Assembly: GCA_947371275.1 (NCBI GenBank)
Contig: CANBOV010000001.1
Span: forward strand, 1 to 64,000
DNA length: 64,000 nucleotides
Reading direction: 5' to 3'
Origin: Flavobacteriaceae bacterium
GTDB lineage: Bacteria > Bacteroidota > Bacteroidia > Flavobacteriales > Flavobacteriaceae
The translations under genes were made by a program, and so were the position numbers. Below the pieces are notes generated by a model that worked only from the letters and a program-made list of their open reading frames with translations, was not told the origin of the DNA and searched no databases. Below are positions 35,192 to 43,639 of the stretch, in pieces. Numbering within the stretch: position 1 is the first letter of the stretch; each line of letters begins with the position of its first letter.

Positions 35192-35805
35192 TGCACATAG
35201 CGGTAGCAGGAAACATCGGAGCAGGAAAGACAACGTTAACTCGATTTTTAGCCAAACATTTCAAATGGGAACCTCATTTTGAAGACGTAGTAGACAACCC
35301 TTATCTAGACGATTTTTACCACCAAATGGAACGCTGGTCATTCAACCTTCAAATTTACTTTTTAAACTCTCGTTTTCGTCAAGTACTGCAAATTAGAGAA
35401 AGTGGCAAGAACATCATTCAGGATAGAACGATTTATGAAGATGCACACATTTTCGCACCAAACTTACACGCAATGGGATTAATGACTAATCGAGATTTTC
35501 AAAACTACACCTCTCTTTTTGAATTAATGGAAGGTTTAGTTGGTGCTCCCGACTTGCTAATCTATTTAAGAAGTTCAATTCCTAATTTAGTGTCCCAAAT
35601 TCACAAGCGTGGACGAGATTATGAAAATACAATCTCCATAGACTATCTAAGCCGATTAAACGAACGCTACGAGGCTTGGATTAGTACTTACGACAAAGGA
35701 AAATTATTAATTATAGATGTTGACAATATTGATTTCGTTAATAATCCTGAAGATTTAGGAACGATTATTAATCGAATTGATGCCGAATTGAATGGATTGT
35801 TTTAG
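35191..35805 (+). CDS. Deoxynucleoside kinase
   Basis: Salvage kinase that phosphorylates deoxynucleosides, 204 aa. P-loop GNIGAGKTT at 7-15; the substrate-binding motifs PHFEDVVDNPYLDDFY near 28 and QDRTIYEDAHIFA near 77 with the DR(S/T) signature; the LID region RGRDYENTI near 140. The family (dCK/dGK type) includes deoxyadenosine, deoxyguanosine and deoxycytidine kinases, and the preferred base cannot be assigned by eye. Co-transcribed with the exported protein upstream. Confidence 0.92.
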   Translation: MHIAVAGNIGAGKTTLTRFLAKHFKWEPHFEDVVDNPYLDDFYHQMERWSFNLQIYFLNSRFRQVLQIRESGKNIIQDRTIYEDAHIFAPNLHAMGLMTNRDFQNYTSLFELMEGLVGAPDLLIYLRSSIPNLVSQIHKRGRDYENTISIDYLSRLNERYEAWISTYDKGKLLIIDVDNIDFVNNPEDLGTIINRIDAELNGLF

Positions 35806-35811
35806 TCATCA

Positions 35812-35854
35812 CAATAAAAAAAAGCCCTGCAATTGCAGGGCTTTTTTTTATTGT
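35812..35854. terminator. Bidirectional terminator
   Basis: AAAAAAAAGCCCTGC and GCAGGGCTTTTTTTTT pair perfectly around AATT; shared by the convergent kinase and lipoprotein genes. Confidence 0.92.
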
Positions 35855-35864
35855 TAATTAAATT

Positions 35865-37025
35865 TTATAAATTCAAAATCACATATTGCAAAATCAAACC
35901 TGCATTTCCAATATTTCCGTTTGCATGATTATGGAACGTAGTAAAGTAAATCGTTCCGCTATTAGTGGTACTATCACAAGACCCTAAAGTGTCCCCATGC
36001 GCCTCATGAGCCGCCCACTCCGATTGTTCTATTGTAATAGTTGTTGATATTCCTGAATCATCTGTATGACAAATTGTAATCCATCCATCGGTGCTGTCAT
36101 CACCAACAGGAGATGTAACGGCACCTCCATTAAATTTATCTGTTTTCAACATCAATGCTTCATTATTATTTGAAGGATCTTTCACTAAAACATCCCAAAA
36201 ACTGGCATCATAATTATTAATTCGTTCCCATCCTCCTAAATTATATTCAATATCAAGCGTTGAAAAACCCAAAGCTGCTGCCAAACTAGTATCACCTACT
36301 TGGGCTCCAGCGATGGTCATAGCAGACCCAGTAGTCTTAGAACATAATTTATCATCCAAAATAAAACCTCCTGCTTGACCACAATTAGGGGAATTATATA
36401 ATCCACCTGTCAAATAGGCTACAGCAAAATCCGAAGCATATAAACTACCGCCGTTAGTCACAAAATTAGCTAAATTAGTATCAATAGCGTCATTTATACT
36501 TGTGTTATTTTGCTTAGCACCACAATCCAAAAAGATAATATCATATTGTGAAACCGTCGCATAATTAGCTAAATCATCGTTAGTGATTTGCGTAATAGCA
36601 TATCCAAAACCAGTGACAACATCTTGTATTTTGTCATAAGCACCAGCCACATAGGCCATATTTGCAACTTGATCCAATCGACAAGTTGAGGCATCAACTG
36701 TTAGAATTTGATCTTTCACAACCGTAATTTGTATTGCCGTTCTAAAATTGGCTCCGCCTCCGGTTTGCATATGGAGTGTTCGTGTTCCAATTGGAGCTTG
36801 AAAAGAAAAGTCACCATTAGCATCAGTGTGCGTAAAAAATAATTGTTTATTGTCGTCTTCTACAAAAACTAAAGCACCTCCTACTGGTTTTGAACCATTC
36901 TTAACTAATAATTTTCCGGAAACGGTTCCTGTTGGTTGCTTGGTTGACGAACTGTCATCTTTGCTACAGCTTATCGTCAAAAAGATTAAAGCAGCAAGTG
37001 TCACTAAAATTGATTTAATTTTCAT
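35865..37025 (-). CDS. Lipoprotein with carboxypeptidase-like domain, unknown function
   Basis: 386 aa from the ATG at 37025; the track's earlier start is not needed, since this one gives a lipoprotein signal ending LTISC (Cys 20). Residues about 35-105 form a carboxypeptidase-regulatory/transthyretin-like beta domain (GTVSGKLLVKNGSKPVGGALVFVED). Residues about 125-385 resemble a glutamine-amidotransferase-like or DUF4350-type alpha/beta domain with YDIIFLDCGAKQNN and FVTNGGSLYASDFAVAYL, but I see no catalytic triad. Its role is unknown; a surface or periplasmic location is expected. Confidence 0.7.
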   Translation of the reverse strand: MKIKSILVTLAALIFLTISCSKDDSSSTKQPTGTVSGKLLVKNGSKPVGGALVFVEDDNKQLFFTHTDANGDFSFQAPIGTRTLHMQTGGGANFRTAIQITVVKDQILTVDASTCRLDQVANMAYVAGAYDKIQDVVTGFGYAITQITNDDLANYATVSQYDIIFLDCGAKQNNTSINDAIDTNLANFVTNGGSLYASDFAVAYLTGGLYNSPNCGQAGGFILDDKLCSKTTGSAMTIAGAQVGDTSLAAALGFSTLDIEYNLGGWERINNYDASFWDVLVKDPSNNNEALMLKTDKFNGGAVTSPVGDDSTDGWITICHTDDSGISTTITIEQSEWAAHEAHGDTLGSCDSTTNSGTIYFTTFHNHANGNIGNAGLILQYVILNL

Positions 37026-37124
37026 TGGCTTGATTGGTTTAATAAATAAAAATGTTTGATTTTTAGAGACTTGGGATTTCAAATATAACAAAAAAAACTT
37101 ATCTTAAAAGAATTATCTTGCATT

Positions 37125-39608
37125 TTAGATCATGGTGTCAAACAACGTTTTAACTTTTATTCTTTCTGCAGGTTTTGACATCTTTACTATTACTTTTTGC
37201 CCCGGTAAAACATCAAAATAATTTTCACTAAAAAAAGTATCCTCTAAAGTAGACAAATACACATTCTTTGCCAAGACATTTGAAGTGACTTCAATTGTTA
37301 ACGGATCTATTTTTTTAATTTGAATAATGGGTTTGGATAAAAGTAAATCTTTAGGTTTAACAAAGTATAAAATAGTACTTGATGGAGTATTTTTAGATAA
37401 AAATGATGCCTGAAGTACTAACTTTTTTATATCATAAGCTTCAATAACCTTTTTGGGAATGGTATATTGAACCAAACTTGAGTTCTCCAAAACATTTCTT
37501 TTAACTATAGCATTCCACAATTTAGCACCACTAAAATCAAACAAGTTTAATACTAGTTCACCTTCCTTATTTTCTATTTCATCATTCACAACATAAACAT
37601 CGTAGCGATCTTGCTCCTCTTGTACCGAAACCAGTACCTTTTCATAACTCTTCTTAACTCGATACATTACCGCTTTCCATCTTCCTAAATAATCTACCGC
37701 ACTCCATGACGTCACGGGCCAACAATCATTCAATTGCCAAAACAAGGATCCCATGCAATTAGGTTTAGCCCTGCGATGTGCTTCGATAGCTGTTTTAATT
37801 CCCTCCGCTTGAAGCAATTGCGAAACATAACCATAATCCTCAAGCGATGCTGGAACCTTGAATTCACGAGCCATATATTCGTTTATCGTTTTATAACCCG
37901 TTGGATGCTTTTGATGATTTTTGAAGGCCTCCGATTCAAAATTTAATTCCTCTTGACTGCCGAACGTCTGAACCGTTTTCCAGTCGGGCATTCCTTGAAA
38001 TCCATACTCACTCATGAAACGACCTACTTTCTTCTCATACATTTCAAATGGTTCCAAACCCCACCATACTCCCCAATAGTGGGAATCACCTTGTGTCAAA
38101 CTTTCTTTCCTTCCCCAACCAATTGAAGGCGAGGAAGCCCAATATCGGTTTTCGCTTTTAGGCACTAAACTGTCTAATGTATTTGGAATTACCTCATTAA
38201 ACAAGTGGGTGTAATCATGCCAAATTTTGACAGAATCTGTTAAAGTATAATGGTATTGCTTTTGCCAACCCCAATTGTGCCAGCCTTCATCAATTTCATT
38301 ATTACCACACCACAAAGCTATACAGGCATGATTTTGTAAATGACTAACATTATCTTTCACTTCCGCTCTTACATTAGCTATAAATTCTGCATCACCAGGA
38401 TACATTGCGCAAGCAAACATAAAGTCTTGCCACACCAATATTCCCTTTTTATCACAGGCTTCATAAAAGGCATCATCGGCATAGGTACCGCCACCCCATA
38501 CCCGTAGCATATTCATGTGAGCTGCAGCGGCATTGTCCACAATCGCTTGATAAATAGAGTCGGTGGCACGGGGTAAGAAACTATCAGCTGGAATGTAATT
38601 GGCTCCTTTCATGAATACCGGTATACCATTGAGCTTAAAATAGAATTGTTTGCCTGCCGCATCGGGTTCTTGTATCCATTCAATTGTTCGCAATCCTATT
38701 GTTATTTGTCGCCCTTCGGTTACTTGTTTTTTGGTTCCAATACTGTGGTAAAAAGTATACAGATAGGGATCTCCTAAGCCGTTAGTCCACCACAATTTTG
38801 GGTTTTGAATCTCAAATGATGTCTTTAGAATATTGGTTCCTTTGTGCAGTTTTATAACCCGTTGGCTGTCGTTAATATTCCACACATAGCTGCCTTCGGT
38901 TGTACTTTGAATAGTGGCCTTAAATTCGAGTAGGGCCTTAGTTTTGGTTAGTAGCTTTTGGGCGAAGGTAATATTGCTAATGGTTTGTTTGTTCCAGAAG
39001 AGCAGTTTGACATTTTTCCAAATCCCGGCAGTCACAAAACGAGGTCCCCAATCCCAACCGTATTGATATTGGGCTTTGCGGGTAAATACCCTTTCGTCTC
39101 CGGGTAACGTATAGGGCAATTGGGCAGCACATTCCTTACCTTTTTTTCCTGCTGAAAAGAAGGTGATTTCTAGTGTGTTCTGTCCCAGTTTCAGTAGTGG
39201 TTTCAGGTCCGCTTTCCAGGTTCGGAACATATTATTGGCAGAGAGAATAGGTGTTCCATTGCACCGAACCTCGGCATAAGTATCCAAGCCGTCAAATTCT
39301 ATAATGCAGTGTTCGTAATGAAGCTCTTTGGAGCATATAGAGAACGTTGTTTTATAGTTCCAGTCTTCGTTTTCAATCCATTGCAGTTGCTTTTCATTGG
39401 CTCCCAAAAACGGATCGGGAATGCGGTTATTGCGATATAGATCCGTGTGAACGTTTCCTGGTACTTGGGCGGACAGCCAATTGGCATCAGTTTGTTTTTG
39501 GCTTTTGAATTGCCAGGATGAGGCATTGAGGCTACGCTCGGCATTTTGGGCCAGCAAAAAATAGGGTAGCAGCAAAAAAAGTGTTTGTCTCAGCCTTAGT
39601 AGATTCAT
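37125..39608 (-). CDS. Beta-mannosidase (GH2)
   Basis: Exo-enzyme that removes terminal beta-linked mannose. 827 aa with a signal peptide (ends YFLLAQ near 21). An N-terminal sugar-binding jelly roll (WQFKSQKQTDANWLSAQVPGNVHTDLY) is followed by an Ig-like domain and the TIM barrel with the acid/base Glu in WCGNNEIDEG near residue 438 and the nucleophile Glu in SEYGFQGMPD near 535. The length and the VPGNVHTDL and FMKGANYIPADSF motifs fit mannosidases rather than galactosidases. It overlaps cutC by 4 bp (ATGA) and ends the glycan-degradation operon. Confidence 0.92.
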   Translation of the reverse strand: MNLLRLRQTLFLLLPYFLLAQNAERSLNASSWQFKSQKQTDANWLSAQVPGNVHTDLYRNNRIPDPFLGANEKQLQWIENEDWNYKTTFSICSKELHYEHCIIEFDGLDTYAEVRCNGTPILSANNMFRTWKADLKPLLKLGQNTLEITFFSAGKKGKECAAQLPYTLPGDERVFTRKAQYQYGWDWGPRFVTAGIWKNVKLLFWNKQTISNITFAQKLLTKTKALLEFKATIQSTTEGSYVWNINDSQRVIKLHKGTNILKTSFEIQNPKLWWTNGLGDPYLYTFYHSIGTKKQVTEGRQITIGLRTIEWIQEPDAAGKQFYFKLNGIPVFMKGANYIPADSFLPRATDSIYQAIVDNAAAAHMNMLRVWGGGTYADDAFYEACDKKGILVWQDFMFACAMYPGDAEFIANVRAEVKDNVSHLQNHACIALWCGNNEIDEGWHNWGWQKQYHYTLTDSVKIWHDYTHLFNEVIPNTLDSLVPKSENRYWASSPSIGWGRKESLTQGDSHYWGVWWGLEPFEMYEKKVGRFMSEYGFQGMPDWKTVQTFGSQEELNFESEAFKNHQKHPTGYKTINEYMAREFKVPASLEDYGYVSQLLQAEGIKTAIEAHRRAKPNCMGSLFWQLNDCWPVTSWSAVDYLGRWKAVMYRVKKSYEKVLVSVQEEQDRYDVYVVNDEIENKEGELVLNLFDFSGAKLWNAIVKRNVLENSSLVQYTIPKKVIEAYDIKKLVLQASFLSKNTPSSTILYFVKPKDLLLSKPIIQIKKIDPLTIEVTSNVLAKNVYLSTLEDTFFSENYFDVLPGQKVIVKMSKPAERIKVKTLFDTMI

Positions 39609-40273
39609 CGCATTTGGGCTTTTAGGGTCTTAATTTCGGATGCATCTGCCGTTTCATTTTCCGTTGTAATAGCAGATGAATGGTAGAAAGCAGCCTGCGT
39701 ATGATTTTGGATATCGGCTAGGTTAGCCGCGCGCAATCCCCCTCCCGGCATGATGATAATGCGGGCATTGGCTTGGGCCACCAACTGAACTAAGCCCTCT
39801 TTCCCTTCGGTTACGTTATTTGCTAGTCCCGAGGTTAGTACTGTGCTAAAGCCACACTCGATTAGTTTTTCCAAGGCCTGACTTCCTTCTGTAGTGGCAT
39901 CAAAAGCCCTATGAAAAGTACACGGCAAGGGATATGCCAGTTCTACTAACCGTTTATTTCGAAAGGTATTGATAGTACCGTCTGGACGTAAGATTCCAAA
40001 AACAAAGCCATCAGCATTTTTATGTTTGAAGTTGCGGATTGCGGATTGCATGGCTTTCCATTCTGTATCGGAATAGCAAAAGTCACCACCTCGTGGCCGA
40101 ATCATCACATAGAGCGGAATAGTTACTCGGTTACGCACTTCATCAAAAAGTGCATCGCTAGGTGTGGTTCCTCCTACTTCAAAACCATCACAAAGCTCTA
40201 TTCGGTCGGCTCCATTTTCCTGGGCTATCAAGGCAGATCGCGCATTAAAACATGCAATTTCGAGTTGGGACAT
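39605..40273 (-). CDS. cutC: CutC family TIM-barrel protein
   Basis: 222 aa. LEIACFNARSALIAQENGADRIELCDGFEVGGTTPS at the N-terminus, IRPRGGDFCYSDTE near 58, TFHRAFDATTEGSQALEKLIECGFSTVLTSG near 119 and IMPGGGLRAANL near 175 are the family motifs. CutC was named for copper homeostasis, but its biochemical role is poorly established. Here it is embedded by a 4-bp overlap and a 1-bp gap between glycosidase genes, which hints at a part in sugar catabolism. It is small and cytoplasmic, with no signal peptide. Confidence 0.93.
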   Translation of the reverse strand: MSQLEIACFNARSALIAQENGADRIELCDGFEVGGTTPSDALFDEVRNRVTIPLYVMIRPRGGDFCYSDTEWKAMQSAIRNFKHKNADGFVFGILRPDGTINTFRNKRLVELAYPLPCTFHRAFDATTEGSQALEKLIECGFSTVLTSGLANNVTEGKEGLVQLVAQANARIIIMPGGGLRAANLADIQNHTQAAFYHSSAITTENETADASEIKTLKAQMR

Positions 40274-40274
40274 A

Positions 40275-41267
40275 TTATTTCAGGTACGAATTAGAGTCAA
40301 TTAAATGGTTGCCTGAGTTATCGTTGACGGCAAAGTTAAAGCCACTTTGAATACAAAAGGCCCCATAGTTCCCATGTTTGTCGAGGGCAATAAATCCTAC
40401 TTGTATGTCTTTGAGATTTTTGTTTCGGTTTTGCGTTAGTTTGACAATGCGCATCACCGCTTCTTCACACGCTTGTTGGGGTGATTTACCTTGGCGCATC
40501 AATTCGACTACAAGGTGACAACCTGCGATTCGAATTACTTCTTCTCCGTGTCCAGTGGCGGTTGCAGCGCCAATTTCATTGTCTACATACAATCCTGCAC
40601 CGATAATAGGAGAATCTCCTACCCTACCATGCATTTTAAATGCCATTCCACTGGTGGTACATGCCCCTGATAAATTACCGGCACTATCGAGTGCAATCAT
40701 GCCAATAGTATCGTGGTTTTCGATATTGGCTATAGGTTTATAGTTGCTTGTTTTGAGCCATTCCTTCCATTCCTTTTCGGATTCCTCCACCAATAAATTT
40801 TCTTTTGGAAAGCCTTGCGCAAGGGCAAATTGCAGGGCTCCTTCCCCTACCAACATTACGTGAGGTGTTTTTTCCATTACGGCCCGTGCTACTGAAATGG
40901 GGTGTTTGATAAATTCTAGGCAAGCTACCGAACCTATATTGGCCTGTTCATCCATGATGCAGGCATCAAGCGTTACTCTCCCATCTCTATCTGGGCGACC
41001 CCCATAACCCACACTGCGTTCCGTAGGGTCCCCTTCGGGGATTTTGACACCGGCTTCTACGGCATCTATTGCTCTTCCGTTATTCTTTAGGATTTCCCAA
41101 GCGGCGCCATTGGCCTTGATTCCAAAATTCCAGGTGGATAGCACGATTGGCATATTGGATTGCTGCGGATTGGGTACCGTTCCTTTTTCTTTAGTAGTGA
41201 AGGCAGGCAAGGTTATTGCCATTGAGCCTAGTGCCGCTGTTTTTATAAAATTTCTACGATTTGTCAT
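40275..41267 (-). CDS. N4-(beta-N-acetylglucosaminyl)-L-asparaginase
   Basis: Ntn-hydrolase that cleaves the GlcNAc-Asn bond of N-glycoproteins. 330 aa from the ATG at 41267; the upstream in-frame ATG at 41297 lies inside the hexosaminidase gene. The N-terminus TNRRNFIKTAALGSMAITLPAF looks like a twin-arginine-type export signal. The autocleavage site is NHDTIGM near 189 with the nucleophile Thr, followed by SGACTTSGMAFKMHGRVGDSPIIGAG near 207 and TGHGEEVIR near 243. Its place between a hexosaminidase and a beta-mannosidase fits N-glycan core breakdown. Confidence 0.93.
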   Translation of the reverse strand: MTNRRNFIKTAALGSMAITLPAFTTKEKGTVPNPQQSNMPIVLSTWNFGIKANGAAWEILKNNGRAIDAVEAGVKIPEGDPTERSVGYGGRPDRDGRVTLDACIMDEQANIGSVACLEFIKHPISVARAVMEKTPHVMLVGEGALQFALAQGFPKENLLVEESEKEWKEWLKTSNYKPIANIENHDTIGMIALDSAGNLSGACTTSGMAFKMHGRVGDSPIIGAGLYVDNEIGAATATGHGEEVIRIAGCHLVVELMRQGKSPQQACEEAVMRIVKLTQNRNKNLKDIQVGFIALDKHGNYGAFCIQSGFNFAVNDNSGNHLIDSNSYLK

Positions 41268-41277
41268 ATCCGAAGTA

Positions 41278-43542
41278 TTAATTGGCGCCAATTTCATCTA
41301 CAAACAACCAAGCTGGAGAGCCTGCACCAGGGTTTCCATCTTTTATTATCCCTATGTTGGTTGCCACAACTTTGATGTATACTGCCGTTGTAGTGGGAAA
41401 CTCAATTTTCACATTTCCCTTTTGCACTTCAATTTGGTCGATAGAGGCTTTCCCTACACTAGTAAATGTTTGCCCATCTTGAGACAAGAAGACTTCGATT
41501 TGGCTAGGGTAGTAAATCCAACTGGCTTCGTTGGACAAGACCCCTATTGTGATATTACTTACTGCATTGGGTGAACCTAAATCTATAGTGGCGTTAACGT
41601 CCTTGCCTGAAAAGCCTAGCCAATCGCGTCCAAATTTTTGTTGGTTTCCTTTAATACCATTTATCAAAGCAAAAGGGCCTCCTGATTTATAATTGTCATG
41701 AGGGTTGTTGAGCAGCACAATTTTTTTAGCCGTCGCTTTATTGAGACTTAGCGGAAGTTCGATGGCATTTCCTTTTTGGACTTTCTGTTCAAAATAGGCT
41801 GCATTGAGGGTTAGGCTTTCTGAAATAGCTATAGGACCTGTGTAGGGAGATGCCTTCCAAGTAGGTAGTGTGCCATCTGTAGTATAGCGAATTCCTTTTT
41901 GGTCCTGTCCCGATTTTAAAGTAGCCCAAAGACCATTTCCATTTGGATTTGGCTCGACAGAAGTGGTTATTTCAAAAATGGCCTTACTATAGTTGATTTT
42001 TTTATAATCAAGGGAAGGTAATTGTTGTAATAATCGATTTTGGAAATCGGCATAGTTGGCCGGATTTGCAGTTCCCCATAGCACTTCAGAAAGTGCCATA
42101 ATACGAGGAAAGACCATATATTCGACTTGGGCTGGGGTATTAATGTATTCGGTCCATACATTGGCTTGTCCGCCCAAGATATAGCTTTCTTCCTCGGGAG
42201 TCAATTTAGCTGGAGTTGGATTAAACGTGTACACTTTTTCTATGGGGGTATAGCCTCCTATGGCTAAGGGTTCATTTTTGGGGTCGCCTTGGTAGTGATC
42301 AAAATAGCAATGAGAACCGGGAGACATTACTACTTCATGGTGTAGTTGGGCCGCTGCTATACCGCCTTCGGTACCACGCCAACTCATGACTGCGGCATTT
42401 GGGGCTAATCCTCCTTCTAGAATTTCGTCCCAGCCTATGATTTTACGTCCTTTACTGTTCACGTATTTTTCGATGGTTTGTACAAAATAGCTTTGGAGTT
42501 CGTGTTCGTCTTTAAGGCCTTTTTCTTTGATAAGTGCTTGGCACTGCACGCATTTTTTCCAGCGGGTTTTGGGACATTCATCACCCCCTATATGAATATA
42601 GGTGGATGGAAACAATGCAATAACCTCATCGAGTATATTTTCGAGGAAGGTTATGGTTTCTGCTTTTGGGCAAAACACATCGTCTAAGACACCCCATTGT
42701 TTTGCGACTTCAAAAGGGCCACCTGTACATGAATACTGAGGATAGGCTGCTAGAGCTGCTAAGGCATGCCCTGGCATTTCGATTTCGGGTATGATAGTAA
42801 TGTGTCTCTCGCTCGCATAGGCTATGACACTTTTGATTTCCTCTTGCGTATAGAAGCCTCCATAGCGGATGGTATCAAAAACATGTTCTCTATAATGGCC
42901 TACTGTAGAGCCTTTGCGCCAGGCTCCTACTTCGGTAAGTTTTGGATATTGTTTGATTTGAATGCGCCATCCTTGATCATCGGTTAGGTGCCAATGGAAG
43001 GTATTCATTTTGTAGAGTGCCAATTCATCGATGTACTTTTTGATAAAATCAATAGGAAAGAAATGACGGGCACAGTCCAGGTGCATACCTCGCCAAGCGT
43101 ATTTGGGTTCATCAGAAATCAGCAAACACGGCACATTTATCGTTTCTTTTGTTCCTGATGGAAGTAGTTGCAAAAGTGTTTGAATTCCATAGAAAAAACC
43201 TTCTGGATGTTCTGCATAAATTGCAATATGATTAATTGAAATCATCATTCCATAGCCTTCTTTATTACTACGAACATCAACAGAATGACTAAGACTAATT
43301 TTATTCGGTTGTACCGTTGCTAACACTATTTTCAAATCCAAACCTGTTTGTTGTTTTATCGCTTGCTGCAAATACTGCGCTTCAAACATAGTAGCATCAG
43401 CCTGAATTACAGTTTCTTTATTTAAAACAAAACTGCCTTTTTTCATTTCAACAATACTTGGCTGCGGAATTAAAGGCAATGGATTCTGCGTAAAAGCAGT
43501 ATGGAAAAGTAAAACTAGAAAAAACGTGAATTTACGAGTCAT
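41278..43542 (-). CDS. Beta-N-acetylhexosaminidase (GH20)
   Basis: About 754 aa from the ATG at 43542, which starts a signal peptide (MTRKFTFFLVLLFHTAFTQ); the ATG at 43560 only adds six residues. GH20b-like N-terminal domain, then the catalytic barrel with WHLTDDQGWRI near 180 and the Asp-Glu pair in IHIGGDECPKTRW near 318. A chitobiase-type C-terminal domain (GIRYTTDGTLPTW near 555) follows, then an F5/8-type (CBM32-like) module over the last 140 residues (WLGFSGKDVNATIDLG). Releases terminal GlcNAc/GalNAc. It is the first gene of the four-gene operon that ends at 37125. Confidence 0.94.
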   Translation of the reverse strand: MTRKFTFFLVLLFHTAFTQNPLPLIPQPSIVEMKKGSFVLNKETVIQADATMFEAQYLQQAIKQQTGLDLKIVLATVQPNKISLSHSVDVRSNKEGYGMMISINHIAIYAEHPEGFFYGIQTLLQLLPSGTKETINVPCLLISDEPKYAWRGMHLDCARHFFPIDFIKKYIDELALYKMNTFHWHLTDDQGWRIQIKQYPKLTEVGAWRKGSTVGHYREHVFDTIRYGGFYTQEEIKSVIAYASERHITIIPEIEMPGHALAALAAYPQYSCTGGPFEVAKQWGVLDDVFCPKAETITFLENILDEVIALFPSTYIHIGGDECPKTRWKKCVQCQALIKEKGLKDEHELQSYFVQTIEKYVNSKGRKIIGWDEILEGGLAPNAAVMSWRGTEGGIAAAQLHHEVVMSPGSHCYFDHYQGDPKNEPLAIGGYTPIEKVYTFNPTPAKLTPEEESYILGGQANVWTEYINTPAQVEYMVFPRIMALSEVLWGTANPANYADFQNRLLQQLPSLDYKKINYSKAIFEITTSVEPNPNGNGLWATLKSGQDQKGIRYTTDGTLPTWKASPYTGPIAISESLTLNAAYFEQKVQKGNAIELPLSLNKATAKKIVLLNNPHDNYKSGGPFALINGIKGNQQKFGRDWLGFSGKDVNATIDLGSPNAVSNITIGVLSNEASWIYYPSQIEVFLSQDGQTFTSVGKASIDQIEVQKGNVKIEFPTTTAVYIKVVATNIGIIKDGNPGAGSPAWLFVDEIGAN

Positions 43543-43584
43543 AAATATGGTGTTTGTCATTGGCTAAATTTACACAAAAAAGTA

Positions 43585-43619
43585 TAAAAAAAAGCCCCAC
43601 ATGCGTGAGGCTTTTTTTT
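43585..43619. terminator. Terminator after the pyrophosphatase gene
   Basis: AAAAAAAAGCC and GGCTTTTTTTT enclose CAC/GTG with one mismatch. It separates hppA from the glycan operon and has T/A tracts on both sides. Confidence 0.82.
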
Positions 43620-43639
43620 ATATAAAGAATAATGAACTA

